Source: Pseudomonadota bacterium
Lineage (GTDB): Bacteria; Pseudomonadota; Alphaproteobacteria; Rhodospirillales; Magnetospirillaceae
DNA: 40,583 nucleotides
Assembly (NCBI GenBank): GCA_021782815.1
Contig: JAJXUO010000026.1
Location: 1-40,583 of the forward strand
Reading direction: 5' to 3'
The position numbers and the translations under genes are program-made. Positions 7,937-14,730 of the stretch are shown piece by piece (the first letter of the stretch is position 1; each line of letters begins with the position of its first letter). Under the pieces are notes generated by a model. It did not search any database. It was given only the letters and a program-made list of their open reading frames with translations, and had not been told where the DNA came from.

Positions 7937-9661
7937 ATGGTGGGTACGGGGCGGGGGCTGAAACTGCGGCAACGTTTCATGATTTTCGTGGGGTTGGGGG
8001 TGGCCTTGCTGGCCGCCCTGGTGGTGCTGGTGATCGCCCTCTACGAACAAGGCGCCATGGAGCGCAAGCTGAACCAGCTCAGCGTCAATGAAATGACGTC
8101 GCTGCATGCCCTGATCGTCAACGTCATGGCCAAGCGCCCCGACGACCCCGACAATATCGGCATCGCCATTTTCAACAACTGGTTCAAAAGCCGCAACGTC
8201 AACTATCCGGGCAAGGTGTGGAGCGTGTGGAGTCCCAAGGTGGTGACCTACATGCACGATTCCGCGCCCGACCGCGCCCCCAAGCTGCCGCGCGACGCCA
8301 TCGACCGCGAGGCCCTGGCCACCGGCAAACCGGTGGGGCGCATCGTCGACGGGAACTACCGCTATTCCATGCCCATCGTGCTGGGGGTGACCGACGGCGC
8401 CAAGAGCGAGGTATGCCACAGCTGCCACGGCGCCATGGGCCTGGAAACCGGCGATGTCATCGCCGTGCTGTCCAGTTCGCTGTCCATGGCCCGGGAACAG
8501 CACCATCTGCACCACGTGCTTCTGGCCCTGATCCTGGGCGGCCTCGCCGCCGCCGCCGCCGCCGTGCTGGGGGTGCGCTGGAGCCTGGGCCGGATCATCA
8601 CCACCCCCATCGGCGGCATGATCGATGCCATGGACCGGCTGGCCCGGGGCGACATCTCGGTAAGCGTGCCCTTCCGCGAGCGCGGCGATGAAATGGGCGA
8701 GATGGCCCGCACCGTGGACGTGTTTAAAACCCACATGCAGGAGGCCGAGGGCCTGCGCCGCCAGCAGGAGGAGGAACGCCGTCGCTCCGCCCACCAGCGC
8801 GCCGCCACCCTGGAAGACATGGCCAACCGTTTCGAGGACATGGTGAAAAGCCGGGTGCAGCAGGTGGAGGCCGCCACCTCGGGCATCGGCGCCACCGCCG
8901 GAGCCATGGGCTCGCGCTCGGAACATAGCGGCGATCGCTCGGTCAATGTGGGCCGCGCCGCCAAGATCACCACCGAGCGCTCGGCCACCGCCGCCGAGGC
9001 CACGCAGCATCTGGCCGCCTCGGTCAACGATGTGGCCGAGCGGGCCCGCCAATCCAGCAGCATCGCCCGCAGCGCCGTGGAAGACGTCAACACCACCGCC
9101 CGGCGCATGGACGATCTATCCGCCGCCGTGCAGTCCATCGGCGACGTGGTGGGCCTGATCAACGACATCGCCAGCCAGACCAATCTTCTGGCCCTGAACG
9201 CCACCATCGAAGCGGCGCGGGCCGGTGAAGCCGGCAAGGGCTTCGCCGTGGTGGCCAATGAAGTGAAGAACCTCGCCAATCAGACGGCGCGGGCCACCGA
9301 CGAAATTTCCGCCCAGGTGGCCGCCGTGCAGGTCTCCACCCGCGAAATGAAGGAAAGCATCGTGCGGGTGGTGGACACCATCGCCACCATGGACCGCAAT
9401 GCCGAGGATATCTCCCAGGCGGTGTCGGAGCAGCAGCAGGCCACCCAGAACATCGCCGCCAATATCGAGGAGGTGGCCGAGCAGGCGGTGGCGGTGTCGC
9501 AGAGCGTGTCGCACCTCTCCAAATCCTCGGCCATGGCCTGCGCCAGCACCGTGCGGGTGATCTGGAGCGCCCGCGCCCTCACCACGGTGGTGGGCGATCT
9601 CGGCACCGAGGCCGAACAGTTCCTGCAAACCGTGCGCGATACCGCCCGCAACGAGGGATGA
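7937..9661 (+). CDS. Methyl-accepting chemotaxis protein with periplasmic haem c (Tll0287/DUF3365-like) sensor domain
   Basis: The 574-residue product has a membrane segment at 14-36, a periplasmic domain (37-193), a second membrane segment at about 194-216, a HAMP domain (216-270) and a cytoplasmic signalling domain with the conserved tip [20 protein letters not shown] and [12 protein letters not shown]. The periplasmic domain contains CHSCH (Cys160, Cys163, His164), the covalent haem c attachment motif, near its end, with RYSMPIV before it; this fits the Tll0287-like family. It should sense redox state or a haem ligand such as NO, CO or O2 and signal through CheA/CheW, which are not in the window. 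I chose the ATG at 7937 because of the aggagg site. A hairpin-rich repeat overlaps the stop codon. No CheR/CheB pentapeptide tail is visible. Confidence 0.92.
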   Translation: MVGTGRGLKLRQRFMIFVGLGVALLAALVVLVIALYEQGAMERKLNQLSVNEMTSLHALIVNVMAKRPDDPDNIGIAIFNNWFKSRNVNYPGKVWSVWSPKVVTYMHDSAPDRAPKLPRDAIDREALATGKPVGRIVDGNYRYSMPIVLGVTDGAKSEVCHSCHGAMGLETGDVIAVLSSSLSMAREQHHLHHVLLALILGGLAAAAAAVLGVRWSLGRIITTPIGGMIDAMDRLARGDISVSVPFRERGDEMGEMARTVDVFKTHMQEAEGLRRQQEEERRRSAHQRAATLEDMANRFEDMVKSRVQQVEAATSGIGATAGAMGSRSEHSGDRSVNVGRAAKITTERSATAAEATQHLAASVNDVAERARQSSSIARSAVEDVNTTARRMDDLSAAVQSIGDVVGLINDIASQTNLLALNATIEAARAGEAGKGFAVVANEVKNLANQTARATDEISAQVAAVQVSTREMKESIVRVVDTIATMDRNAEDISQAVSEQQQATQNIAANIEEVAEQAVAVSQSVSHLSKSSAMACASTVRVIWSARALTTVVGDLGTEAEQFLQTVRDTARNEG

Positions 9662-9806
9662 CACCAAGTCGCGGTGAGCAGGGCTCATCGCGACGCCGGT
9701 GAGGAGCAAGGCGACGCGCGCCTGATGGCGCGAAGCCAAGGGTTTCGGAGAAACCCGCCCGGCGCATGAGGGTGCAGTGATCGGTTCCGATCACTGCAAT
9801 TTGGTA
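9661..9806 (+). repeat. Hairpin-rich intergenic repeat, family 2, copy A
   Basis: Nearly the same sequence as 30541-30714, with about 27 bases missing in the middle. It starts at accaagtcgc, overlapping the chemoreceptor stop codon, and ends ttggtat, so the ends are short inverted repeats. Hairpins: gtcgcggtgag/ctcatcgcgac (9668-9693), gggttt/aaaccc (9740-9756) and tgcagtgatcgg/ccgatcactgca (9773-9798). Confidence 0.85.
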
Positions 9807-9813
9807 TTAGGAA

Positions 9814-9873
9814 GGGGTCTGGAAGACCCCGCCCGCCGCTTGAGGGGCTCCGTTGATCGGGTCCGATCAACGG
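9814..9873 (+). repeat. Additional hairpins related to repeat family 2 (fragment)
   Basis: Two hairpins follow copy A: ggggtct/agacccc (9814-9830) and ccgttgatcgg/ccgatcaacgg (9850-9873). The second, preceded by cgcttgagg, resembles the right-hand hairpin module of the family (gcgcatgagg...tgatcgg..ccgatca), so it is probably a partial copy. Confidence 0.6.
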
Positions 9874-9895
9874 GATTATGACACCCTTCAAGGAA

Positions 9896-9925
9896 AAAGC
9901 CCGGCGGAGCGCTCCGCCGGGCTTT
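9896..9925 (-). terminator. Terminator of the 3-hydroxybutyryl-CoA dehydrogenase gene
   Basis: A 30-base perfect palindrome (aaagcccggcggagc and its complement) is followed on the minus strand by a T-run, 26 bases after the stop codon at 9952. Confidence 0.88.
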
Positions 9926-9951
9926 CTTATCCGTTCAGGTGCCGGTACAGA

Positions 9952-10848
9952 TCAGGCCACCGGGCGCCTCAGGTCGCTGTTGGCCTCCAGCGGCTTCTTA
10001 GAATAATCGTAGAAGCCCTTTCCGCTCTTGCGGCCCAGATAGCCCAGCTGCACCAGGCGCTGCAGGGTGTGCGGCGTGGCCAGATCGGTGGTGCGGGCAT
10101 CGTCGTAGCAGTTCTGCGCCATGGCCATCACCACGTCGAGGCCGATATAGTCGGCCAGGGCGAACGGCCCCATGGGATGGGCGGCGCCCAGCATCATGGC
10201 CTTGTCGATGGCCTCGATGGTGCCGGTGCCCTGCTCCAGCAGCCGAATGGCGTTCAGCATGTAGGGCGTCAGCAGACGATTGACGATGAAGCCGGTGGTA
10301 TCTTGCACCAGCACCGGATCCTTGCCGATCTTCTGGGTGAAGGCCGACAGCTTCTTGACGGTCTTCTCCGAGGTTTCGAAGGCGTGGATGATCTCCACCA
10401 GGGCCATGGCCGGCGCCGGATTGAAGAAATGCAGCCCGGCCACGCGCTTGCGGTGCTTGCACACGCTCATCAGCGCCGTGACCGACAGGGTCGAGGTGTT
10501 GGTGGTGATCAGGCAGTCTTCCGAGACGATGTCCTCCAGGCGGCGGAACAACGCGCTCTTGGTCTCCAGATCCTCGACGATGGACTCGATGATCAGGTCG
10601 CAGCCGGCCACATCGCCCTCATTGGTGGTGAAGGTGATGTTGGCGAGGATGGTGTCCTTGGTGGCGGCTTCCATCTTGCCGCGCTCCACCGACTTCGACA
10701 GGCTCTTGTCCAGGCCTTCGCGCACCTTGTCGACGGAGCCGGGCGTGGCCTTCACCGACACGACGGGAATGCCCGCCTGGGCGATCACCTGGGCGACGCC
10801 CAGGCCCATGGTGCCGCAACCGATGACGCCAACTTTCTTGATTTCCAT
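9952..10848 (-). CDS. hbd: 3-hydroxybutyryl-CoA dehydrogenase (single-domain 3-hydroxyacyl-CoA dehydrogenase)
   Basis: The 298-residue product matches the PaaH/Hbd/FadB2 type in length. It interconverts acetoacetyl-CoA and (S)-3-hydroxybutyryl-CoA using NAD(P)H in the cytoplasm. The Rossmann motif GVIGCGTMGLGVA lies at about 7-19; the catalytic histidine is in GLHFFNPAP with the partner glutamate in VEII, and the C-terminal dimerisation domain has NRLLTPYMLNA and the ending GYLGRKSGKGFYDYS. I chose the ATG at 10848 because aagggg precedes it by six bases; an upstream TTG-type extension to 10869 lacks a site. The role may be beta-oxidation, butanoate use or feeding the PHB pool, though PhaC needs the (R) isomer. 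Confidence 0.94.
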   Translation of the reverse strand: MEIKKVGVIGCGTMGLGVAQVIAQAGIPVVSVKATPGSVDKVREGLDKSLSKSVERGKMEAATKDTILANITFTTNEGDVAGCDLIIESIVEDLETKSALFRRLEDIVSEDCLITTNTSTLSVTALMSVCKHRKRVAGLHFFNPAPAMALVEIIHAFETSEKTVKKLSAFTQKIGKDPVLVQDTTGFIVNRLLTPYMLNAIRLLEQGTGTIEAIDKAMMLGAAHPMGPFALADYIGLDVVMAMAQNCYDDARTTDLATPHTLQRLVQLGYLGRKSGKGFYDYSKKPLEANSDLRRPVA

Positions 10849-11236
10849 TTTAGTCCCCTTGCTAAGCAACTTTATTAGCCAATGTTGGTCTATAAAGACA
10901 TTTTATAATCCCAGATTTTCATCCGGTTGTCTCCCGTTAATTCCGGGAAACGGCGGGCATACCGGAAAATCCCGTGCCTTTTCGGGCGTAGCGGCGCCAC
11001 CGTTCGAACAACGATAACAGAGGCGTTTCTCCGGGCACATCACACAATAGACATAAGGCGGATCGATACAGGGTAAAGTTTTAAAGACAGTGTTTTTCCA
11101 CCCCCGGGCGAAGCCGTCCCCCGGAAAGATGTGGAAAAAGGACCGATGGACGGGTATGTGATAAAGCGCTCTTTCCCCGGCCCCGCTCCTCGCGCCGACG
11201 GGCCGGAAGCCCCCACCTCTTCCTAGGACCGCAGTC
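10849..11236. other. Divergent intergenic region, hbd and L,D-transpeptidase
   Basis: About 390 bases with no gene I trust. The AT-rich part 10865-10915 should carry the leftward hbd promoter. At 11093-11139 a two-part inverted repeat is present (see separate entry). The remaining sequence is GC-rich and unremarkable up to the agga ribosome binding site at 11225. Confidence 0.45.
11093..11139. repeat. Interrupted inverted repeat upstream of the L,D-transpeptidase gene
   Basis: Outer arms tttttccac (11093-11101) and gtggaaaaa (11131-11139) enclose inner arms ccggg (11104-11108) and cccgg (11120-11124). It could be an operator, an attenuator-like hairpin or chance; it is about 100 bases upstream of the start codon. 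Confidence 0.45.
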
Positions 11237-12949
11237 TTGCCCTCCCCGCTTTTCGCCACCGCGCCCCTTCGTCTGCTGCGCCCTCTTGCCGTGGCTGCCG
11301 CGCTGCTGGCCGCCTGCCCGGGATACGCCGCCAACGCGGCGCCTCCGGCCCTGGCCGATACCGGCGCGGAACAGGCCGCCCTCCAGTCGCTTCTGGCCGG
11401 CCAGGACGATGTTTTGAAGATCGACGGCGAGCTCCTGGACGCCGACGCCCTGCGCCAGCTTTACCGTCCGCATCACTGGCAGCCGCTGTGGGGCGATCAG
11501 GCCGACTCTTTGATGGAAATTCTCGGCGCCGCCGATCAGGAGGGGCTGCAACCGTCGCGCTTTCATTTGCGGGCCATCGCCCATCGCCGCGTCGACGGCG
11601 CCGACGCCAAGACCCGGGCCGAGGCCGAATTGCTGCTGACCGACGGCGTGCTGCGCTACGCCTCGGCCATGCGCGGCCAGCGTGTGGACCCCCGCACCAT
11701 CGAGGACGACTGGTTCCTGGTGCCCGCCCCCTTCGACGCCCGCCCCTTCGTGACCGCCCACGAGAAGGATATCGTTCCCGCCCTGCAAAGCCTGCAGCCG
11801 CCCTATGCCGGCTATCAGCTCCTGCGCCGGCAACTGGCCTACCTGCGCGCCGTGGCCGCCGCCGGCGGCTGGCCCAAGGTGCCCATGGGCCCCACCTTGA
11901 AGCCCGGCGCCGTCGATCCGCGCATTCCCGCCGTGCGCCGCCGCCTGATGGCCACCGGCGAACTGTCGGCCGACCAGCCGGTGACCCCGGTCTACGACGC
12001 CGATCTGCAGGCCGCCGTGCGCCTGTTCCAGCAGCGGCACGGCCTGACCGACGATGCCGAGCTGGGGCGGCGCAGCGTGGCCGCCCTCGACGTTTCGCCG
12101 CGCGAACTGGCCCAGCAGGTGGTGGTGAACATGGAACGCTGGCGCTGGCTGCCGCCGCATCTGGAAAGCAACCACATCGTGGTCAATGTCCCGGCCGCCT
12201 GGCTGGAGGTGGTGGAGAACGGCAAGGCCGTGCTGTCGATGAAGACCGTGGTGGGCGATCCCAAGCACCCCACGCCGGCCCTGCACGCCCAGCTGCGCTC
12301 GCTGGTGATCAACCCCACCTGGCATGTGCCCAGTTCCATCGCCACCAAGGAAATCCTGCCCAAGCTGAAGAAGGATCCCACCTATCTGCTGGCCAACGAC
12401 CTGGAAATCGTCTCCAGCAGCTTTCCCCCCGGCAGCCCGGAAAGCCAGGGCATCGGCATCGACTGGAGCAGCCGCACCACCTTCCCCTGGTCGCTGCGGC
12501 AAAGCCCCGGCTCGGACAACGCCCTGGGGCACATCAAATTCAACATTCCCAATCAGGAAGACATCTACCTGCACGACACCCCCAACCACCACGCCTTCAG
12601 CCGCGCCAGCCGCGATCTGTCGCACGGCTGCGTGCGCCTGGAAAACCCCGACGCCCTGGCGCTTTATCTGCTGCGCGACAAGGACTGGACCCAGGCGCGC
12701 CTGAACCAGGAGGTGCAGCAGGGCGACACCCATACCGTCATGATCTCCAAGGCGGTGCCGGTATGGCTGTTCTACTGGACCATGTGGGTGGACACCGACG
12801 GCGTGCTGCAGATCCGCGACGACATCTACGACCGCGACCGCCGCCTGGAAGCCGCTCTGGCCCGACCGCCCTCGGCCAAGGTGGAGATCGTGCCGAAAAC
12901 CTCCACCCAGCCGCAAAAAGTGATATGTGAAGGTTGTCGCATCCCTTAG
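11237..12949 (+). CDS. YcbB/LdtD-type L,D-transpeptidase
   Basis: The 570-residue product fits the large YcbB family. A hydrophobic leader ends in LLAACPG, so the protein is exported and Cys27 could make it a lipoprotein. Residues 60-220 form the scaffold domain, 225-285 a peptidoglycan-binding domain type 1 (PAVRRRLMATG...YDADLQAAVRLFQQRHGL) and about 310-500 the YkuD catalytic domain with HxxxxxFSRASRDLSHGCVRLENP, catalytic Cys465 and its histidine two residues before. Such enzymes make 3-3 crosslinks between meso-DAP residues in periplasmic peptidoglycan. The start is a TTG at 11237 with agga nine bases before it; no ATG occurs before residue 93 and a GTG at 11291 would cut the leader. The MepK-like gene follows after a short gap, as ycbK follows ycbB in E. 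coli. Confidence 0.93.
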   Translation: MPSPLFATAPLRLLRPLAVAAALLAACPGYAANAAPPALADTGAEQAALQSLLAGQDDVLKIDGELLDADALRQLYRPHHWQPLWGDQADSLMEILGAADQEGLQPSRFHLRAIAHRRVDGADAKTRAEAELLLTDGVLRYASAMRGQRVDPRTIEDDWFLVPAPFDARPFVTAHEKDIVPALQSLQPPYAGYQLLRRQLAYLRAVAAAGGWPKVPMGPTLKPGAVDPRIPAVRRRLMATGELSADQPVTPVYDADLQAAVRLFQQRHGLTDDAELGRRSVAALDVSPRELAQQVVVNMERWRWLPPHLESNHIVVNVPAAWLEVVENGKAVLSMKTVVGDPKHPTPALHAQLRSLVINPTWHVPSSIATKEILPKLKKDPTYLLANDLEIVSSSFPPGSPESQGIGIDWSSRTTFPWSLRQSPGSDNALGHIKFNIPNQEDIYLHDTPNHHAFSRASRDLSHGCVRLENPDALALYLLRDKDWTQARLNQEVQQGDTHTVMISKAVPVWLFYWTMWVDTDGVLQIRDDIYDRDRRLEAALARPPSAKVEIVPKTSTQPQKVICEGCRIP

Positions 12950-12997
12950 AGATCTGCTAAAACCGACGCCACGTTGGGGCTTACCAGAGGGTTGACC

Positions 12998-13033
12998 ATG
13001 GACAAGCTGAATCGGAACCGGGGCTGCGCGTGA
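12998..13033 (+). CDS. Possible 11-codon leader peptide coupled to the MepK-like gene
   Basis: An ATG at 12998 has a good ribosome binding site (agaggg at 12985-12990, seven bases away) and encodes MDKLNRNRGCA before a TGA whose last base is the first base of the next gene's ATG (tgATG). The larger gene has only a weak site of its own, so ribosomes ending here could restart there. This is inference from spacing and could be chance. Confidence 0.4.
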   Translation: MDKLNRNRGCA

Positions 13034-13569
13034 TGTTGAGCCGCCGAAACTTTCTGGCCTGGACGGCTGCCGCCTCGGCCTCGACGCTGATCGCAACGCC
13101 GGCGCAAGCCGCCTTGCGCACCCATATGGAGCGGATCATCCATCTGCACAACATCCATACGGGCGAAAGCCTGCACACGGTTTACTGGCATGACGGCCGC
13201 TACCGCCCCAGCGCCCTGCGTCAAGTGAACCATCTGTTGCGCGACCATTATTCCGGCACCGTCCATGTCATGGACCCCCACGTCATCGACGTGCTGGCCG
13301 CCCTGCAGCACCGCGTGGCCGGCAAGAAACCGCTGCAGATCATTTCCGGCTACCGCACGCCGCAGACCAACGCCATGCTGGCCTCGTTGAGCGACGGCGT
13401 CGCCCAGCATTCCCTGCACATGGAAGGCAAGGCGGTGGATATCCGCGTCGAGGGGGTCAGCGTGCACCATCTGGGCCGCGCCGCCAAAAGCCTGCATGCC
13501 GGCGGTGTCGGGCAATATCCCGCCTCCAACTTCGTGCATGTGGATGTGGGCCGGGTGCGCTACTGGTAA
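13033..13569 (+). CDS. Tat-exported DUF882 (YcbK/MepK-like) murein endopeptidase
   Basis: The 178-residue product begins MLSRRNFLAW, a twin-arginine motif, followed by a hydrophobic segment ending TPAQAA (about residue 27), so it should be exported folded by Tat. The rest is the DUF882/peptidase M15-like domain with zinc ligands His129 (SLHMEGKAVDI), Asp136 and His169 (NFVHVDVG), and the SGYRTPQTN motif. In E. coli MepK cleaves meso-DAP to meso-DAP 3-3 crosslinks, the bonds made by LdtD; here the gene follows an LdtD-type gene, so the pair plausibly makes and trims these crosslinks. The start is ATG 13033 (a GTG directly before is possible). A terminator follows the stop. Confidence 0.93.
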   Translation: MLSRRNFLAWTAAASASTLIATPAQAALRTHMERIIHLHNIHTGESLHTVYWHDGRYRPSALRQVNHLLRDHYSGTVHVMDPHVIDVLAALQHRVAGKKPLQIISGYRTPQTNAMLASLSDGVAQHSLHMEGKAVDIRVEGVSVHHLGRAAKSLHAGGVGQYPASNFVHVDVGRVRYW

Positions 13570-13586
13570 GCGCCCCGCCGCCCCGC

Positions 13587-13614
13587 AAGGCCGGAGATCC
13601 CTCCGGCCTTTTTT
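13587..13614 (+). terminator. Intrinsic terminator after the MepK-like gene
   Basis: A perfect 10-bp stem aaggccggag/ctccggcctt with an atcc loop continues into a T-run, 17 bases after the stop. Confidence 0.92.
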
Positions 13615-13677
13615 GCGCCCGATAATCATCCTAAAGATTAATTAAAAAGTGATTTTTGGATGGTTAATATACAACAT

Positions 13678-13691
13678 TTGATATAAATTCA
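13678..13691 (+). promoter_or_regulatory. FNR-like site upstream of the diheme peroxidase gene
   Basis: TTGAT-ATAA-ATTCA matches the FNR/CRP-family consensus TTGAT-N4-ATCAA at 8 of 10 positions. It lies in a strongly AT-rich stretch 13621-13695, the probable promoter, about 70 bases before the start codon. Cytochrome c peroxidases are often FNR-controlled, which supports the reading but does not prove it. Confidence 0.4.
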
Positions 13692-13761
13692 TCCCATTGC
13701 AGCCCCAATACAGCCGCGACCTCCCCGCAAACCCCGGTGGCGTCGCCAGGAGGGCCGGATC

Positions 13762-14730
13762 GTGCAGGGATGGAGGACAGGCTTATGGGCCGCCGTGGCC
13801 CTGGTTCTGGCGACAGCCGCCTGGGCCGGACCGCCCCGCCGTTACGAACCCATCAGCCCCATTCCGCTTCCGGCAGCGCAAGACCCCGCCCGCGTGGCGC
13901 TGGGCCGGCAGTTGTTCCTTGATCCCATCCTGTCGCGCGACGGCTCGGTCAGCTGCGGCAGTTGCCATAATCTGGCCATGGCCGGGGTCGACGGTCTGCC
14001 CCATGCCATCGGTATCGGCGGCGCCGAGGAACGGGTCAACACTCCCACTGTTTACAATGCCGCGCTCAACCTGGCCCAATTCTGGGACGGCCGCGCCGCC
14101 AGTCTGAAAGAACAGGCCGGCGGCCCCGTCACCAATCCGCAGGAAATGGGCAGCCGCTGGCCCGATGTCGTCGCCCGGTTGGAACACAGCCCCTACCGCG
14201 CCGCCTTTCAGCGCATCGACGGCGGCCCCCCCACGCGACGGCGGGTGGAAGAGGCCCTGGCCAGTTTCGAGCGCACCCTGCTCACCGTCAATTCCCCCTT
14301 CGACCGCTGGCTGGAAGGCGACGATGGCGCCATCAGCCCCGAGGCAGCGCAGGGTTACGCCCTGTTCAAGTCCTACGGCTGCGGTTCCTGCCACCAGGGC
14401 GCCAATGTGGGCGGCAACATGTTCCAGCGTTTCGGCTTTTACGGCAATCCCTTCGCCCGCGCCCCCCGCCCGGTCGATTTGGGCCGCTTCAATGTCACCG
14501 GACGGGAGGATGACCGCTATGTCTTCAAGGTGCCCAGCCTGCGTCTGGCGGTGCTGACGCCCCCCTATTTTCACGACGGCAGCGTGCGCGATCTCGCGAC
14601 CGCCATTCGCCTGATGGGGCGGTATCAACTGGGCCGCGCCATTCCCGATGGCGACATCGCGCTCATCATCCGCTTTCTCGACACCCTGCCCGGCGCCATG
14701 ACGGCCGACGATGACGGGGCCGCCCCATGA
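13762..14730 (+). CDS. Diheme cytochrome c peroxidase / MauG family protein
   Basis: The 322-residue product has a signal peptide (1-22, ending AAWA) and two haem c motifs, CGSCH at 65-69 and CGSCH at 207-211, in the spacing of bacterial diheme peroxidases. Other family features are present: RDGSVSCGSCH, RVNTPTVYNA, FWDGRAASLKEQA and the C-terminal TPPYFHDGSV and MGRYQLGR. It should reduce hydrogen peroxide with electrons from a small cytochrome in the periplasm, but MauG-like members instead modify proteins, and I cannot separate these. The start is a GTG at 13762 with an aggaggg site. Its stop overlaps the start of the following kinase gene (ATGA), so the two are translationally coupled; the peroxidase may generate or sense the signal read by that kinase. 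Confidence 0.94.
   Translation: MQGWRTGLWAAVALVLATAAWAGPPRRYEPISPIPLPAAQDPARVALGRQLFLDPILSRDGSVSCGSCHNLAMAGVDGLPHAIGIGGAEERVNTPTVYNAALNLAQFWDGRAASLKEQAGGPVTNPQEMGSRWPDVVARLEHSPYRAAFQRIDGGPPTRRRVEEALASFERTLLTVNSPFDRWLEGDDGAISPEAAQGYALFKSYGCGSCHQGANVGGNMFQRFGFYGNPFARAPRPVDLGRFNVTGREDDRYVFKVPSLRLAVLTPPYFHDGSVRDLATAIRLMGRYQLGRAIPDGDIALIIRFLDTLPGAMTADDDGAAP

Noticed and set aside
9480-9640. Degraded C-terminus of the chemoreceptor
   Set aside because: The end ([21 protein letters not shown]) looked odd at first, but an Ala-Ser-Val-x-V-x-W-S-A pattern is common at the end of alphaproteobacterial receptors, and the frame is clean to the stop.
9661-9952. CRISPR array
   Set aside because: The repeats are dispersed, hairpin-rich and not regularly spaced, with no equal-sized spacers and no cas genes.
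10903-11040. 45-codon Cys-containing frame (MCPEKRLCYRC...) upstream of hbd
   Set aside because: Four cysteines look metal-binding, but there is no ribosome binding site and the frame continues upstream without a break in composition; probably chance in the promoter region.
11081-13096. Minus-strand frame opposite the L,D-transpeptidase (671 codons)
   Set aside because: Shadow of a clear YkuD enzyme gene; the predicted protein has no domain and starts in an unrelated gene.
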